This document shows positions 1-7,600 of a stretch of 58,697 bases of DNA, piece by piece. Made by a program: the position numbers and the translations under genes. The DNA comes from Treponema sp. UBA1793 (GTDB taxonomy: Bacteria > Spirochaetota > Spirochaetia > Treponematales > Treponemataceae): NCBI GenBank assembly GCA_002314445.1, contig DCFX01000095.1, positions 1 through 58,697 on the forward strand, in the 5' to 3' direction. Each line of letters begins with the position of its first letter. The first letter of the stretch is position 1. The notes beneath the pieces are model-generated. The model searched no databases, was not told the origin of the DNA, and was given only the letters and a program-made list of their open reading frames with translations.

Positions 1-235
1 GTATGCGGCGGAACGCCTCGCTTTTTACAAGGTGCTTCTCAAAGTCGACTGCAAGCTGAGGGTCTTTAATGTACCGCATTGCCCGGTACATTGAACGGAT
101 AAAATCCATAACGTATTCTTCAACGCGCCCGTTGTCAGGACAGTACTTCGCTTTCAGTTCTTCAAGTATAAAAGCTGAAGTCTATATTTTCGTTTATCCT
201 CCTCAGCAGATTGTCCTTCGGGATAATCTTATCCT
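1..235 (-). pseudogene. IS1182-family transposase, N-terminal relic (frameshifted, runs off window)
   Basis: Read leftwards from about position 235, the minus strand encodes DKIIPKDNLLRRINENIDFS and then, after a frameshift near 185, EELKAKYCPDNGR. Both blocks are typical of the N-terminus of IS1182-type DDE transposases (the PxDxLLRxI and CPDNGR region). No usable start codon exists and an in-frame TAG precedes the second block, so the gene is dead. After CPDNGR the sequence no longer resembles the family and continues open to the window edge, so a second break or fusion may lie there. The matching C-terminal half sits on the other strand at 283-825. Confidence 0.55.
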
Positions 236-282
236 GCCTTTATTTTACAGGAAAGGCCGGCAGCTGATCTTCCTGCTCGAAT

Positions 283-825
283 TTGCTGCACTCAGGTGAT
301 TACAGCCCCTCCGGTGCTCTTAACGGAAGAAAGAATTTCAATCTCGTATCGAAACTCAATCCGGTGATTACGAGGGGAAACAGGAAAGACAGCGAAGTCT
401 TTATGTACAACAAAGACGCGGACATGATGCAGTGTAAGGCAGGATATCTTTCATATAAAAAAGAAAAAAGACAAATGGGCGGGAATAAGAATGACAGGCT
501 GCTGTATTATTTTGACGTTGAGAAATGCAGGAGCTGTACCTTTAAGAAGGGATGTCATAAAGAAGGAGCAGGAACAAAAATATACAGCGTGGTGATAAAA
601 AGCGGTGAACACAGGGATCAGGAAATGTACCAGGAAACCGATGACTTCAAAGTAAAGGCAAAGGAAAGATACAAGATAGAAGCAAAAAACAGCGAACTCA
701 AGAACGTACACGGCTATGATGTTGCTGTCGGTTCCGGACTTGATAACATGAAAATGCAGGGGGCGTGTACGGTTTTCGTGGTCAATCTGAAACGGATTTT
801 CACCCTTATGGACCAAAAGCAATAG
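283..825 (+). pseudogene. IS1182-family transposase, C-terminal relic
   Basis: This 180-residue frame matches only the C-terminal third of an IS1182-type DDE transposase. It has the cysteine cluster CRSCTFKKGC (zinc-ribbon-like) and then the end signature ERYKIEAKNSELKNVHGYD followed by a GLDNMKMQGA block and VVNLKRI. The family protein is normally about 450 to 550 residues, so more than half, including the first catalytic acidic residues, is missing. The nominal start is a TTG with no ribosome binding site. It lies head-to-head with the N-terminal relic at 1-235, so an inversion or nested deletion probably destroyed the element. Confidence 0.7.
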
Positions 826-1004
826 TAACGGGCAGGCAGATATCCCCGTCATATAACAAAAAGGATGATTCTCTTTGTTTATACAGGAGGAACCACCCTT
901 ATTCGTTTTATGGATTCAAAAAATGATACCTTTTTCAGTGGCCTCCTTTTGTTGCGGGGGTGGTGATTATTTCATCCTTTGCAGGGTGATTAAGAAATGA
1001 AATT

Positions 1005-1182
1005 GCCCGCCAGGAGGACGGGCTTCAGCAAGGCGGGAATCCCGGCGAACTCGTTGCGCGAGCCGGGGCAATTCCCGGTAAGCAGGATTTGCATGGATGC
1101 AAATCCTGCTGTATCATTGCAAGAGTACTATGCCCGGGATTTTCCCGCAATATAGAAATTACATGGATGTAATTTCTATATT
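1005..1182. repeat. Cluster of nested and perfect palindromes downstream of purD
   Basis: This gene-free stretch is packed with inverted repeats. GCCCG/CGGGC flanks a short loop near 1005-1023. A nested set follows at about 1034-1078: CGGGAAT/ATTCCCG outside, CCCGGC/GCCGGG inside and CTCG/CGAG at the tip. Then come two perfect palindromes, at 1081-1110 (14-bp arms) and 1149-1182 (16-bp arms), both centred on CATGGATG. The rest of the 826-1185 gap shows no gene. It looks like a REP/BIME-type cluster next to the dead transposase. Confidence 0.6.
1149..1182 (-). terminator. Perfect 16-bp palindrome at the end of purD
   Basis: Arms AATATAGAAATTACAT and ATGTAATTTCTATATT flank a central GG, three bases beyond the purD stop. 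An A/T-rich 16-bp stem directly after the stop could end purD transcription or protect the 3' end. There is no classic U-tract, so this is a structural rather than a canonical terminator. Confidence 0.4.
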
Positions 1183-1185
1183 ATT

Positions 1186-2547
1186 TTACAGCTTGCCTGA
1201 TTCAGCCGCTCCCGGGAGACCTATGTCTTTCCGGTAAAATTCTTTGTCAAAATGTACGGCGCTTACCGCTTCGTATGCTTTTTTCCACGCTGTTTCGAAT
1301 GTATCTGCATATGTACTGCATGCAAGAACTCTTCCGCCGCTTGTTATGAGGCCAGTTGTATTTGGATCTGAAGAAGAGCCTCTCCGGTCATGTTGTGCCC
1401 CGGCGATAAAAATTTTTGCACCGCTGTCTTCCAGCAGATTTTTCTGAATGGTAATTGGTTTTCCTTTTTCATATTTTCCGGGATAGCCTCCGGAAACGAT
1501 ACAAGGGGCAACAACAAATCCTTTTTTCCATGTAAAATCGAATCTGTCCAGAGAACCATTAATAATTGAACAGCACATAGCCGCAAAGTCAAAATCCATG
1601 AGAGGAAGAACTGCCTGCGTTTCAGGGTCTCCAAGGCGTACGTTGTATTCGAGCAGTTCCGGGCCGTCTTTCGTAAGCATGACTCCGAAAAAAATGAATC
1701 CGCGGTAATCGAATTTTTCCGAAATGAGCCCTTTGAGCGTCGGCGTAAGGATAGTACGCTTGAATTGTTCCATGGTTTTCTGGGTTACGTCGGGCAGCGG
1801 GCAAACAGCTCCCATCCCGCCTGTGTTCGGTCCCTGTGCACCGTCGTTAAGGCGTTTATGGTCGCGGGCCGGCATAAAAGGAATAATGCGTGCAGTATCT
1901 TTCTTTGCAGATTCCGGCGTGACGGAAACTGCTGCAAGTACGGAAATCTCGATTCCTTCAAGATAGTCTTCTACGACTATCTTTTTTCCTGCATCTCCGA
2001 CACGTCCCGAATCCATGATGTCGGTTATAGCTGCAAGCGCATCATCTACTGTCGCTGCAACTGTAACACCTTTTCCCGCTGCAAGACCGTCGGCTTTTAT
2101 GACAATTGGTGCACCGTGTTTCTTGACATATTCTTTTGCAGCTGCTTCATCGGTAAACGTTTCACTGGCTGCACAGGCAATGCCGTATTTATGCATAAAA
2201 CTTTTTGCAAAATCTTTGCTGGCCTCAAGCTGCGCACCTGCTTTTTTAGGACCTATACACGGAATGTCTGCAGCCCAGAAAACATCTGCCAGACCCTCGG
2301 AAAGAGGATCTTCAGGGCCGATGACAGCCATGATACATTCTTCATGTTTTGCTATTTGTACATACGGAGAGGTTCCGTCATCTTTGATGTAATCACATGA
2401 TGCTATGTCAATATTTTTGCACTTTGATTCTTTCGCAGTACCACCGTTACCGGGCACAACAAAGATTTTTTCAACGAGCGGACTTTCAGCAAGTTTCCAG
2501 CAAATGGCATGCTCTCGTCCACCGGAACCGACCACGATTATATTCAT
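1186..2547 (-). CDS. purD: Phosphoribosylamine--glycine ligase (GAR synthetase)
   Basis: PurD makes glycinamide ribonucleotide from phosphoribosylamine, glycine and ATP in cytoplasmic purine synthesis. The 453-residue length is normal for the family. The N-terminus carries MNIIVVGSGGREHAICWKLA, the dinucleotide-like fold that opens every PurD. The ATP-grasp core follows, with PIVIKADGLAAGKGV at about residues 148-162, then NTGGMGA and the NVRLGDPETQ block. The open frame extends 36 codons upstream, but ATG 2547 is chosen because homology starts there and a TTGAAA-N17-TATTAT promoter ends six bases before it, which predicts a leaderless mRNA. purL lies 2 kb away on the opposite strand, so the two purine genes are not one operon. 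Confidence 0.95.
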   Translation of the reverse strand: MNIIVVGSGGREHAICWKLAESPLVEKIFVVPGNGGTAKESKCKNIDIASCDYIKDDGTSPYVQIAKHEECIMAVIGPEDPLSEGLADVFWAADIPCIGPKKAGAQLEASKDFAKSFMHKYGIACAASETFTDEAAAKEYVKKHGAPIVIKADGLAAGKGVTVAATVDDALAAITDIMDSGRVGDAGKKIVVEDYLEGIEISVLAAVSVTPESAKKDTARIIPFMPARDHKRLNDGAQGPNTGGMGAVCPLPDVTQKTMEQFKRTILTPTLKGLISEKFDYRGFIFFGVMLTKDGPELLEYNVRLGDPETQAVLPLMDFDFAAMCCSIINGSLDRFDFTWKKGFVVAPCIVSGGYPGKYEKGKPITIQKNLLEDSGAKIFIAGAQHDRRGSSSDPNTTGLITSGGRVLACSTYADTFETAWKKAYEAVSAVHFDKEFYRKDIGLPGAAESGKL

Positions 2548-2553
2548 GTAGGT

Positions 2554-2582
2554 ATAATACTGAAAAAAGGCGTATTTTTCAA
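2554..2582 (-). promoter_or_regulatory. Sigma-70-like promoter of purD (predicted leaderless)
   Basis: On the minus strand TTGAAA (2582-2577), a 17-base spacer and TATTAT (2559-2554) are followed by only six bases before the purD ATG. Transcription would start at or within a base or two of the start codon, and no Shine-Dalgarno sequence is present. Confidence 0.6.
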
Positions 2583-2687
2583 TATAATATAACGTTTCTG
2601 TACGGAAACTCAGATGGAATTGTAAAATCCCTTGCAGGGGAGTACTCCTATACACAGCCTGCGTTTGAAACAGTATACTTTCACTAT

Positions 2688-3089
2688 ATGCTTGACTATA
2701 TCTTTATGGCTGCGGCAGTCTTAATCATACTTATTGCATTGCAGTATTTTGTTAATTTACGTAAAAAAAAGAAGCCTGTGGAGAAAAGCGCCTCTCGCCG
2801 GGCGTTTGTAAACTGCCCGCTGTGCGGTTCGCCTCTTCTGTCCGGCGAAGACTTATATTCAAAAGTCTTCCGCCCTATGACGGTGAACGACCAGCGGTGT
2901 ATTATTTTCGGCTGCCCTCACTGTTATCCGCGATGTGAACCGGGAATAAAGAGAATGTGTCCCTCCTGTCATAAGCAGGTTCCTCCGGACGGCCATCTTG
3001 TAGCAAGGCTGTTTAATAAAACAAAAGACGGAAAAAAACATGTCGTTGTAACGGGGTGCTCCGTATGCTGTAAATACGAGCGGACGTAA
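2688..3089 (+). CDS. Small single-pass membrane protein with cysteine-rich zinc-ribbon domain
   Basis: This 133-residue protein has one N-terminal transmembrane helix (about residues 5-23) followed by a KKKK stop-transfer run. Its cytoplasmic domain is rich in CxxC pairs: CPLC at 43-46, CPHC at 76-79, CPSC at 91-94 and CSVCC at 124-128. These probably bind one or two zinc ions. I do not recognise a named family or function. ATG 2688 was chosen because the helix begins there; the frame is open further upstream but overlaps divergent purD. There is no clear ribosome binding site, and a TATACT box ends eight bases before the ATG. flaB follows 121 bases later with its own promoter. Confidence 0.7.
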   Translation: MLDYIFMAAAVLIILIALQYFVNLRKKKKPVEKSASRRAFVNCPLCGSPLLSGEDLYSKVFRPMTVNDQRCIIFGCPHCYPRCEPGIKRMCPSCHKQVPPDGHLVARLFNKTKDGKKHVVVTGCSVCCKYERT

Positions 3090-3105
3090 TTTTGATAAAA
3101 AGTGC

Positions 3106-3132
3106 TTAAGTCTTTTTGCCAGTCTCCGATAG
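3106..3132 (+). promoter_or_regulatory. Sigma-28 (FliA)-like flagellar promoter of flaB
   Basis: TTAA at 3106-3109, exactly 15 bases, then TCCGATAG at 3125-3132 matches the sigma-28 consensus TAAA-N15-GCCGATAA, with the conserved CCGATA core intact. It lies about 80 bases upstream of the flaB start, leaving room for a 5' leader that ends in the strong AAGGAG ribosome binding site. Confidence 0.7.
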
Positions 3133-3210
3133 TAAATGTATAGGGCGGCAGAACCCGGCGGATAAACTTCTGAGTTTTTCCGACATAACAAAATCTTTAA
3201 GGAGATAACG

Positions 3211-4071
3211 ATGGTAATCAATCACAATATGAGCGCGATGTTTGCTCAGCGTTCTGAGGGACTTACTGAAACTTCAAAACAGAAGGATATGGAGAAGCTT
3301 TCTTCCGGCATGAGAATTAACCGTGCCGGTGATGATGCATCCGGTCTTGCTGTTTCTGAAAAAATGCGCGCACAGATCCGCGGTTTGAATCAGGCTTCAG
3401 AAAACGCTCAGAACGGTATTTCGTTCATTCAGACGACGGAAGGTTATCTGCAGGAGACAACTGACATTGTTCAGCGCGTCCGCGAACTTGCAGTTCAGTC
3501 TTCCAACGGAATCTACAGCGCAGAAGACCGCATGCAGATTCAGGTTGAGGTCTCTTCACTCGTTGCTGAAGTTGACCGCATCGCAAGTACAGCACAGTTC
3601 AACGGTATGAATATGCTTACCGGACGCTTTGCACGCCCGACTGGTGAAAACTCTGTTACCGGTTCTCTGTGGTTCCATATTGGTGCCAACATGGATCAGC
3701 GCACACAGGTCTATATCGGTACTATGTCTGCATCCGCACTCGGACTTCGCAGCGCAGGCAATGAATCAATCATGAGCCTTGAGAATCCCGACGACGCTAA
3801 CCGCGCAATCGGAACTCTTGATGAGGCTCTGAAAAAGATTAACAAGCAGCGCGCAGACCTCGGCGCATATCAGAACCGCCTTGAAAAAACTGTTTCCGGA
3901 CTTGATGTCGGTGCAGAAAACCTTCAGGCATCTGAGAGCCGTATCCGCGACACCGATATGGCCAAAGAGATGGTCAGCTTTACAAAGGACAATGTTCTTT
4001 CACAGGCCGGTACCGCAATGCTTGCACAGGCTAACCAGTCAAGCCAGAACGTCCTGAGCCTTTTGAGATAG
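3211..4071 (+). CDS. flaB: Periplasmic flagellar filament core protein FlaB
   Basis: This is a 286-residue spirochaetal core flagellin, which polymerises into the periplasmic flagellar filament. The N-terminal D0/D1 region begins MVINHNMSAMFAQR and continues with the flagellin block KLSSGMRINRAGDDASGLA. The C-terminal D0 region ends NVLSQAGTAMLAQANQSSQN and LLR. The short central region lacks D2/D3 domains, as expected for FlaB. A good AAGGAG ribosome binding site precedes ATG 3211, a sigma-28-like promoter lies upstream and a strong terminator follows the stop. It stands alone, with no other flagellar genes in the window. Spirochaetes usually carry several FlaB paralogues, so the number (B1/B2/B3) cannot be assigned. 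Confidence 0.96.
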   Translation: MVINHNMSAMFAQRSEGLTETSKQKDMEKLSSGMRINRAGDDASGLAVSEKMRAQIRGLNQASENAQNGISFIQTTEGYLQETTDIVQRVRELAVQSSNGIYSAEDRMQIQVEVSSLVAEVDRIASTAQFNGMNMLTGRFARPTGENSVTGSLWFHIGANMDQRTQVYIGTMSASALGLRSAGNESIMSLENPDDANRAIGTLDEALKKINKQRADLGAYQNRLEKTVSGLDVGAENLQASESRIRDTDMAKEMVSFTKDNVLSQAGTAMLAQANQSSQNVLSLLR

Positions 4072-4092
4072 GATTACTTCTGATTCATTCAG

Positions 4093-4124
4093 ACACGCGC
4101 TGCTATAGGCGCGTGTTTTTTTTT
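4093..4124 (+). terminator. Rho-independent terminator of flaB
   Basis: A perfect GC-rich stem, ACACGCGC (4093-4100) and GCGCGTGT (4109-4116), with an 8-base loop runs straight into a run of T. It starts about 20 bases after the flaB stop. Confidence 0.92.
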
Positions 4125-4137
4125 AACGTACGTTTAT

Positions 4138-4261
4138 TTGGAGAGAGAGAACCCCTCTACTTTCAAAGCCACGGACATACGCACCTGCTTTGTCCGTGCT
4201 CTCTCTCCAAACCACTTACTTTTCCCAGCATGACTAGGGGACACCCCTGGACCCCGTCTTT
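4138..4261. repeat. Structured dispersed repeat, copy A
   Basis: About 124 bases are nearly identical to 18237-18361. Conserved inverted repeats suggest a folded RNA or cruciform: TTGGAGAGAGAG (4138-4149) pairs with CTCTCTCTCCAA (4199-4210). Inside, CACGGACA (4170-4177) pairs with TGTCCGTG (4191-4198), so the two right-hand arms are contiguous. A downstream AGGGGACACCCCT mini-palindrome could alternatively pair with the CCCCT in the left bulge. Reading frames cross both copies but indels shift the frame, so it is not protein-coding. It sits in the 560-base gap between flaB and purL. Confidence 0.8.
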
Positions 4262-4320
4262 TCTTTCCGGTAAACGACGTTTATTAGTCATGACATTCCG
4301 GGAAAAAACTGCATACCAGG

Positions 4321-4487
4321 TGTAAAAGAGAATGCGGAGCAGAAAACAAGGCCGCGGGCGACCCTGAGCGAAGTGACTCTCACCGTGCGTGAGCACGGCT
4401 GTATATAGATTTCCTCTAAGAGTGACGGCAAAGCCGTCCAGTTGGAGCGTAAGCGGATTGTTTTCTGCGGGAGCGTTCTCTTTTACA
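4321..4487. repeat. 167-bp multi-hairpin element with terminal inverted repeats
   Basis: The ends TGTAAAAGAGAA (4321-4332) and TTCTCTTTTACA (4476-4487) are perfect inverted repeats. A second perfect pair, AGAAAACAA (4341-4349) and TTGTTTTCT (4458-4466), is nested in register. The interior contains at least two further hairpins: CCGTGC/GCACGG around 4383-4398, and GACGGC/GCCGTC around 4424-4438. The architecture is that of a multibranched RNA or a MITE. No second copy was seen in this window. Confidence 0.65.
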
Positions 4488-4531
4488 AATGCACGGTAAT
4501 AATTCTGTTTTCAGAAGTTCCGTAAATAATA

Positions 4532-4596
4532 AACGTACGTTTCTTGGAGAGAGTCTCTTCTTTCAAAGCGGGAATTGCATTTATGCAAATCCTGCG
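4532..4596 (+). repeat. Partial copy of the structured repeat plus palindrome
   Basis: AACGTACGTTT followed by TTGGAGAGAG and CTTTCAAAGC repeats the left edge of copy A (4125-4169) in direct orientation about 407 bases downstream, so the intervening DNA is bracketed by related sequence. The segment continues into GGAATTGCAT-TT-ATGCAAATCC, a one-mismatch relative of the palindrome at 1081-1110. Confidence 0.55.
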
Positions 4597-4597
4597 A

Positions 4598-4626
4598 TTT
4601 ACATTGAAGAGTTGTTTCCTTATAAT
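4598..4626 (+). promoter_or_regulatory. Sigma-70 promoter of purL (predicted leaderless)
   Basis: TTTACA (4598-4603), a 17-base spacer and a perfect TATAAT (4621-4626) are followed by only six bases before the purL ATG at 4633. No ribosome binding site is present, so initiation on a leaderless transcript is predicted, as for purD. Confidence 0.7.
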
Positions 4627-4632
4627 ATAAAA

Positions 4633-7600
4633 ATGTACCGCTTATATGTAGAAAGAAAGCCTGGCTTTGAAAATGAGGCCGGCCGTGTTTATTCAGAAAT
4701 AAAGAATTTTTTGGGCATTTCCGGCGTTACGGGTGTGCGTTATCTGAACCGTTATGATGTGGAGAATATCACGGATACCGTCGCGAAGGATGCTGCATTC
4801 CGCATCTTTTCCGAACCCCAGAGCGATTACTGCGTATTTGATGAACTTCCAGTAAAAAACGGCGAAACGACAATTATCTGGGAATATCTCCCCGGACAGT
4901 ACGACCAGCGTGCCGATTCTGCTGAACAATGCCTGTCGCTGCTGCGCGCAGGTTTGTCTCCTTCCGAAGACGCCGGATCCGAAAAACCGCTTGTCCGTTG
5001 CGCCAAAATGGTAATCCTCTCCGGCAAAGTTTCTGCGAAAGATGTTGAGCGTATAGAAAAATACCTTATCAACCCGGTTGATTCCCGGCTTACCGACAGC
5101 AGCAAACCTGAGACTCTTGAAATGAAAACAGAACGTCCCGCAGATATTTCCGTCGTGACGGGATTTATTAAGATGAATGACGGGGAGCTGCAGGCATACA
5201 GCGACAAAATGGGCCTTGCCATGGACCTTCCCGATATTAAATTCCTGCAGGATTATTTCAAAAAAGAAGGACGCGACCCGACGGAAACCGAAATCCGCGT
5301 ACTGGATACATACTGGTCTGACCACTGCCGTCATACAACGTTTCTTACGGAACTTAAAAATATTACTGTTGAAAACGGTCCCTATGCAGAGCTTTTTACT
5401 AAATCGCTTAAGCATTATACGGAAATGCGTACTGATTTGTATGCAGACCGCAGCGATAAACCGGTCACCCTTATGGATATGGCCGTAATCGGTGCGAAAT
5501 ATCTGCGGAAACACGGCAGACTTGATGATATGGAAGTTTCCGAAGAAAATAACGCCTGTTCCGTTTACATAGACGTGCATTATACGACTGACGAAAACGG
5601 AAAGCCTGTTGCTCCCGGCTCAAAGGCTGCAACCGAGCGCTGGCTTATGATGTTTAAAAATGAAACCCATAATCATCCGACGGAAATAGAACCTTTCGGC
5701 GGTGCCGCGACCTGCATCGGCGGTGCGATCCGCGATCCGCTTTCTGGCCGTTCATGGGTGTATCAGTCGATGCGCGTTACCGGAGCTTCCGATCCGACGG
5801 TGCCTCTTTCCGCAACTATTCCCGGAAAACTGCCTCAGGTAAAACTCTGCCGCGAAGCAGCTCAGGGATTCTGTTCATATGGCAATCAGATAGGATTGAC
5901 GACGGGTCAGGTTACGGAGCTGTATCATCCCGGATATACAGCTAAACGTATGGAGCTTGGGGCTGTTATAGCCGCGGCTCCTGTCGATACTGTTGTCCGC
6001 GAGCGGCCGGAGCCGGGCGATGTCGTCATTCTGCTTGGAGGCGGTACTGGCCGCGACGGTATCGGCGGTGCGACAGGTTCTTCAAAAGTGCATACCGAAA
6101 AATCGGTCACGACTGCTGCCGCTGAAGTTCAGAAGGGAAACGCCGTTGAGGAACGCAAAATTCAGCGTCTTTTCCGCAACAAAGACGTAAGCCTTCTGAT
6201 CCGCCGTTCAAATGATTTCGGCGCGGGTGGCGTATCAGTCGCAGTAGGCGAGCTGGCTCCCGGACTCGACATAAATCTTGATGCTGTTCCGAAAAAATAC
6301 GAAGGGTTGAACGGCACTGAACTTGCAATTTCCGAATCGCAGGAACGTATGGCTGTGGTTGTGCGTGAAAAAGATGCGGATACGTTTATAGCATATGCGG
6401 CAGCGGAAAACCTGAGTGCCGTTGTCGTTGCAAAAGTGACTGATACTGACCGCCTCGTCATGAAGTGGCGCGGCAGCGTGATTGTTGATATTGCACGCGG
6501 TTTCCTTGATGCAGCAGGCGCTCATCACGAGGCGGAGGCTGTTATTGAAAGTCCTGCACCGCAGGAAAAATCACCGCTCGTGAATCCACTTGAAAGCGTT
6601 GCAAAAAAACTTCCGAAATCGCTTTATGATGCATGGATTGCCGATATAAGCGATCTTGCATGCTGTTCGCAGCGCGGGCTTGGCGAGCGTTTTGACGGTT
6701 CAATAGGGGCTTCCACAGTGCTCTTCCCGTACGGCGGCCGGTTCCAGTGTACGCCGGAAACAGGTATGGCCGCAAAAATTCCGGTGCTCTCTCCCCGCGA
6801 GACATCGACTGTCAGCATGATGACGTTCGGTTTTGATCCGCGCGTCGGACAGTGGAGCGCGTGGCACGGTGCCCAGACATCGGTACTTTCTTCACTTGCA
6901 AAGATTACCTGTATCGGCGGCAGGGCTTCGTCCAGCCGGCTTTCGTTCCAGGAATTTTTCGGACGGGCTGTAGACGAAAAGACGTGGGGGTATCCCGCAG
7001 CCGCACTGCTCGGTTCTATCGATGCACAAACGGCAATGGGAACCGCATCAATCGGCGGGAAGGACAGTATGAGCGGTACGTTTGAGAAACTTAACGTTCC
7101 TCATACACTCGTTTCTTTTGCCGTTACCCGCGATGAGTCAAATAATGTAACAGGCGGCTCGTTTAAAAAGCCCGGTGACTGCATATATCTTGTTACCGTT
7201 CCCTATTCTGAACTTCTTGCGCCTGATTTTGATGCATTTACGAAAAACAGCGACGCACTGTACGCCTGTAATGCCGAAGGAAAGATTGCGGCAATGTATC
7301 CTGTCTGTGCAGGCGGAATTGCAGAAGCTGTGACGAAAATGGCATTCGGGAACCGTGTCGGCGCTGCAATTACCAGCGTTCCTGTTTCATGTACCGCGGC
7401 AAAACTCGGCGGAAATAACGTACCGTCTGCAAAAGATTTGTTTACACCACAGTACGGTGCAATCATTGTCGAAGCAGAAGACGGGTTCGACAAACTTTCC
7501 GGATTTGTACCCGGAACGGTTTTTAAAATCGGTATGACTGTTGCGGAACAGGAAATTACGGTTGAAGCGTCTGACGCCGGGATAAAATCAACAAAAATAA

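Noticed and set aside
4113..4325. Protein-coding gene conserved between 4113-4325 and 18189-18389
   Set aside because: The shared stretch (HLLCPCSLSKPLTFPSMTRG) comes from the DNA repeat; a one-base indel shifts the frame in one copy and the ends are unrelated, so selection is not on protein.
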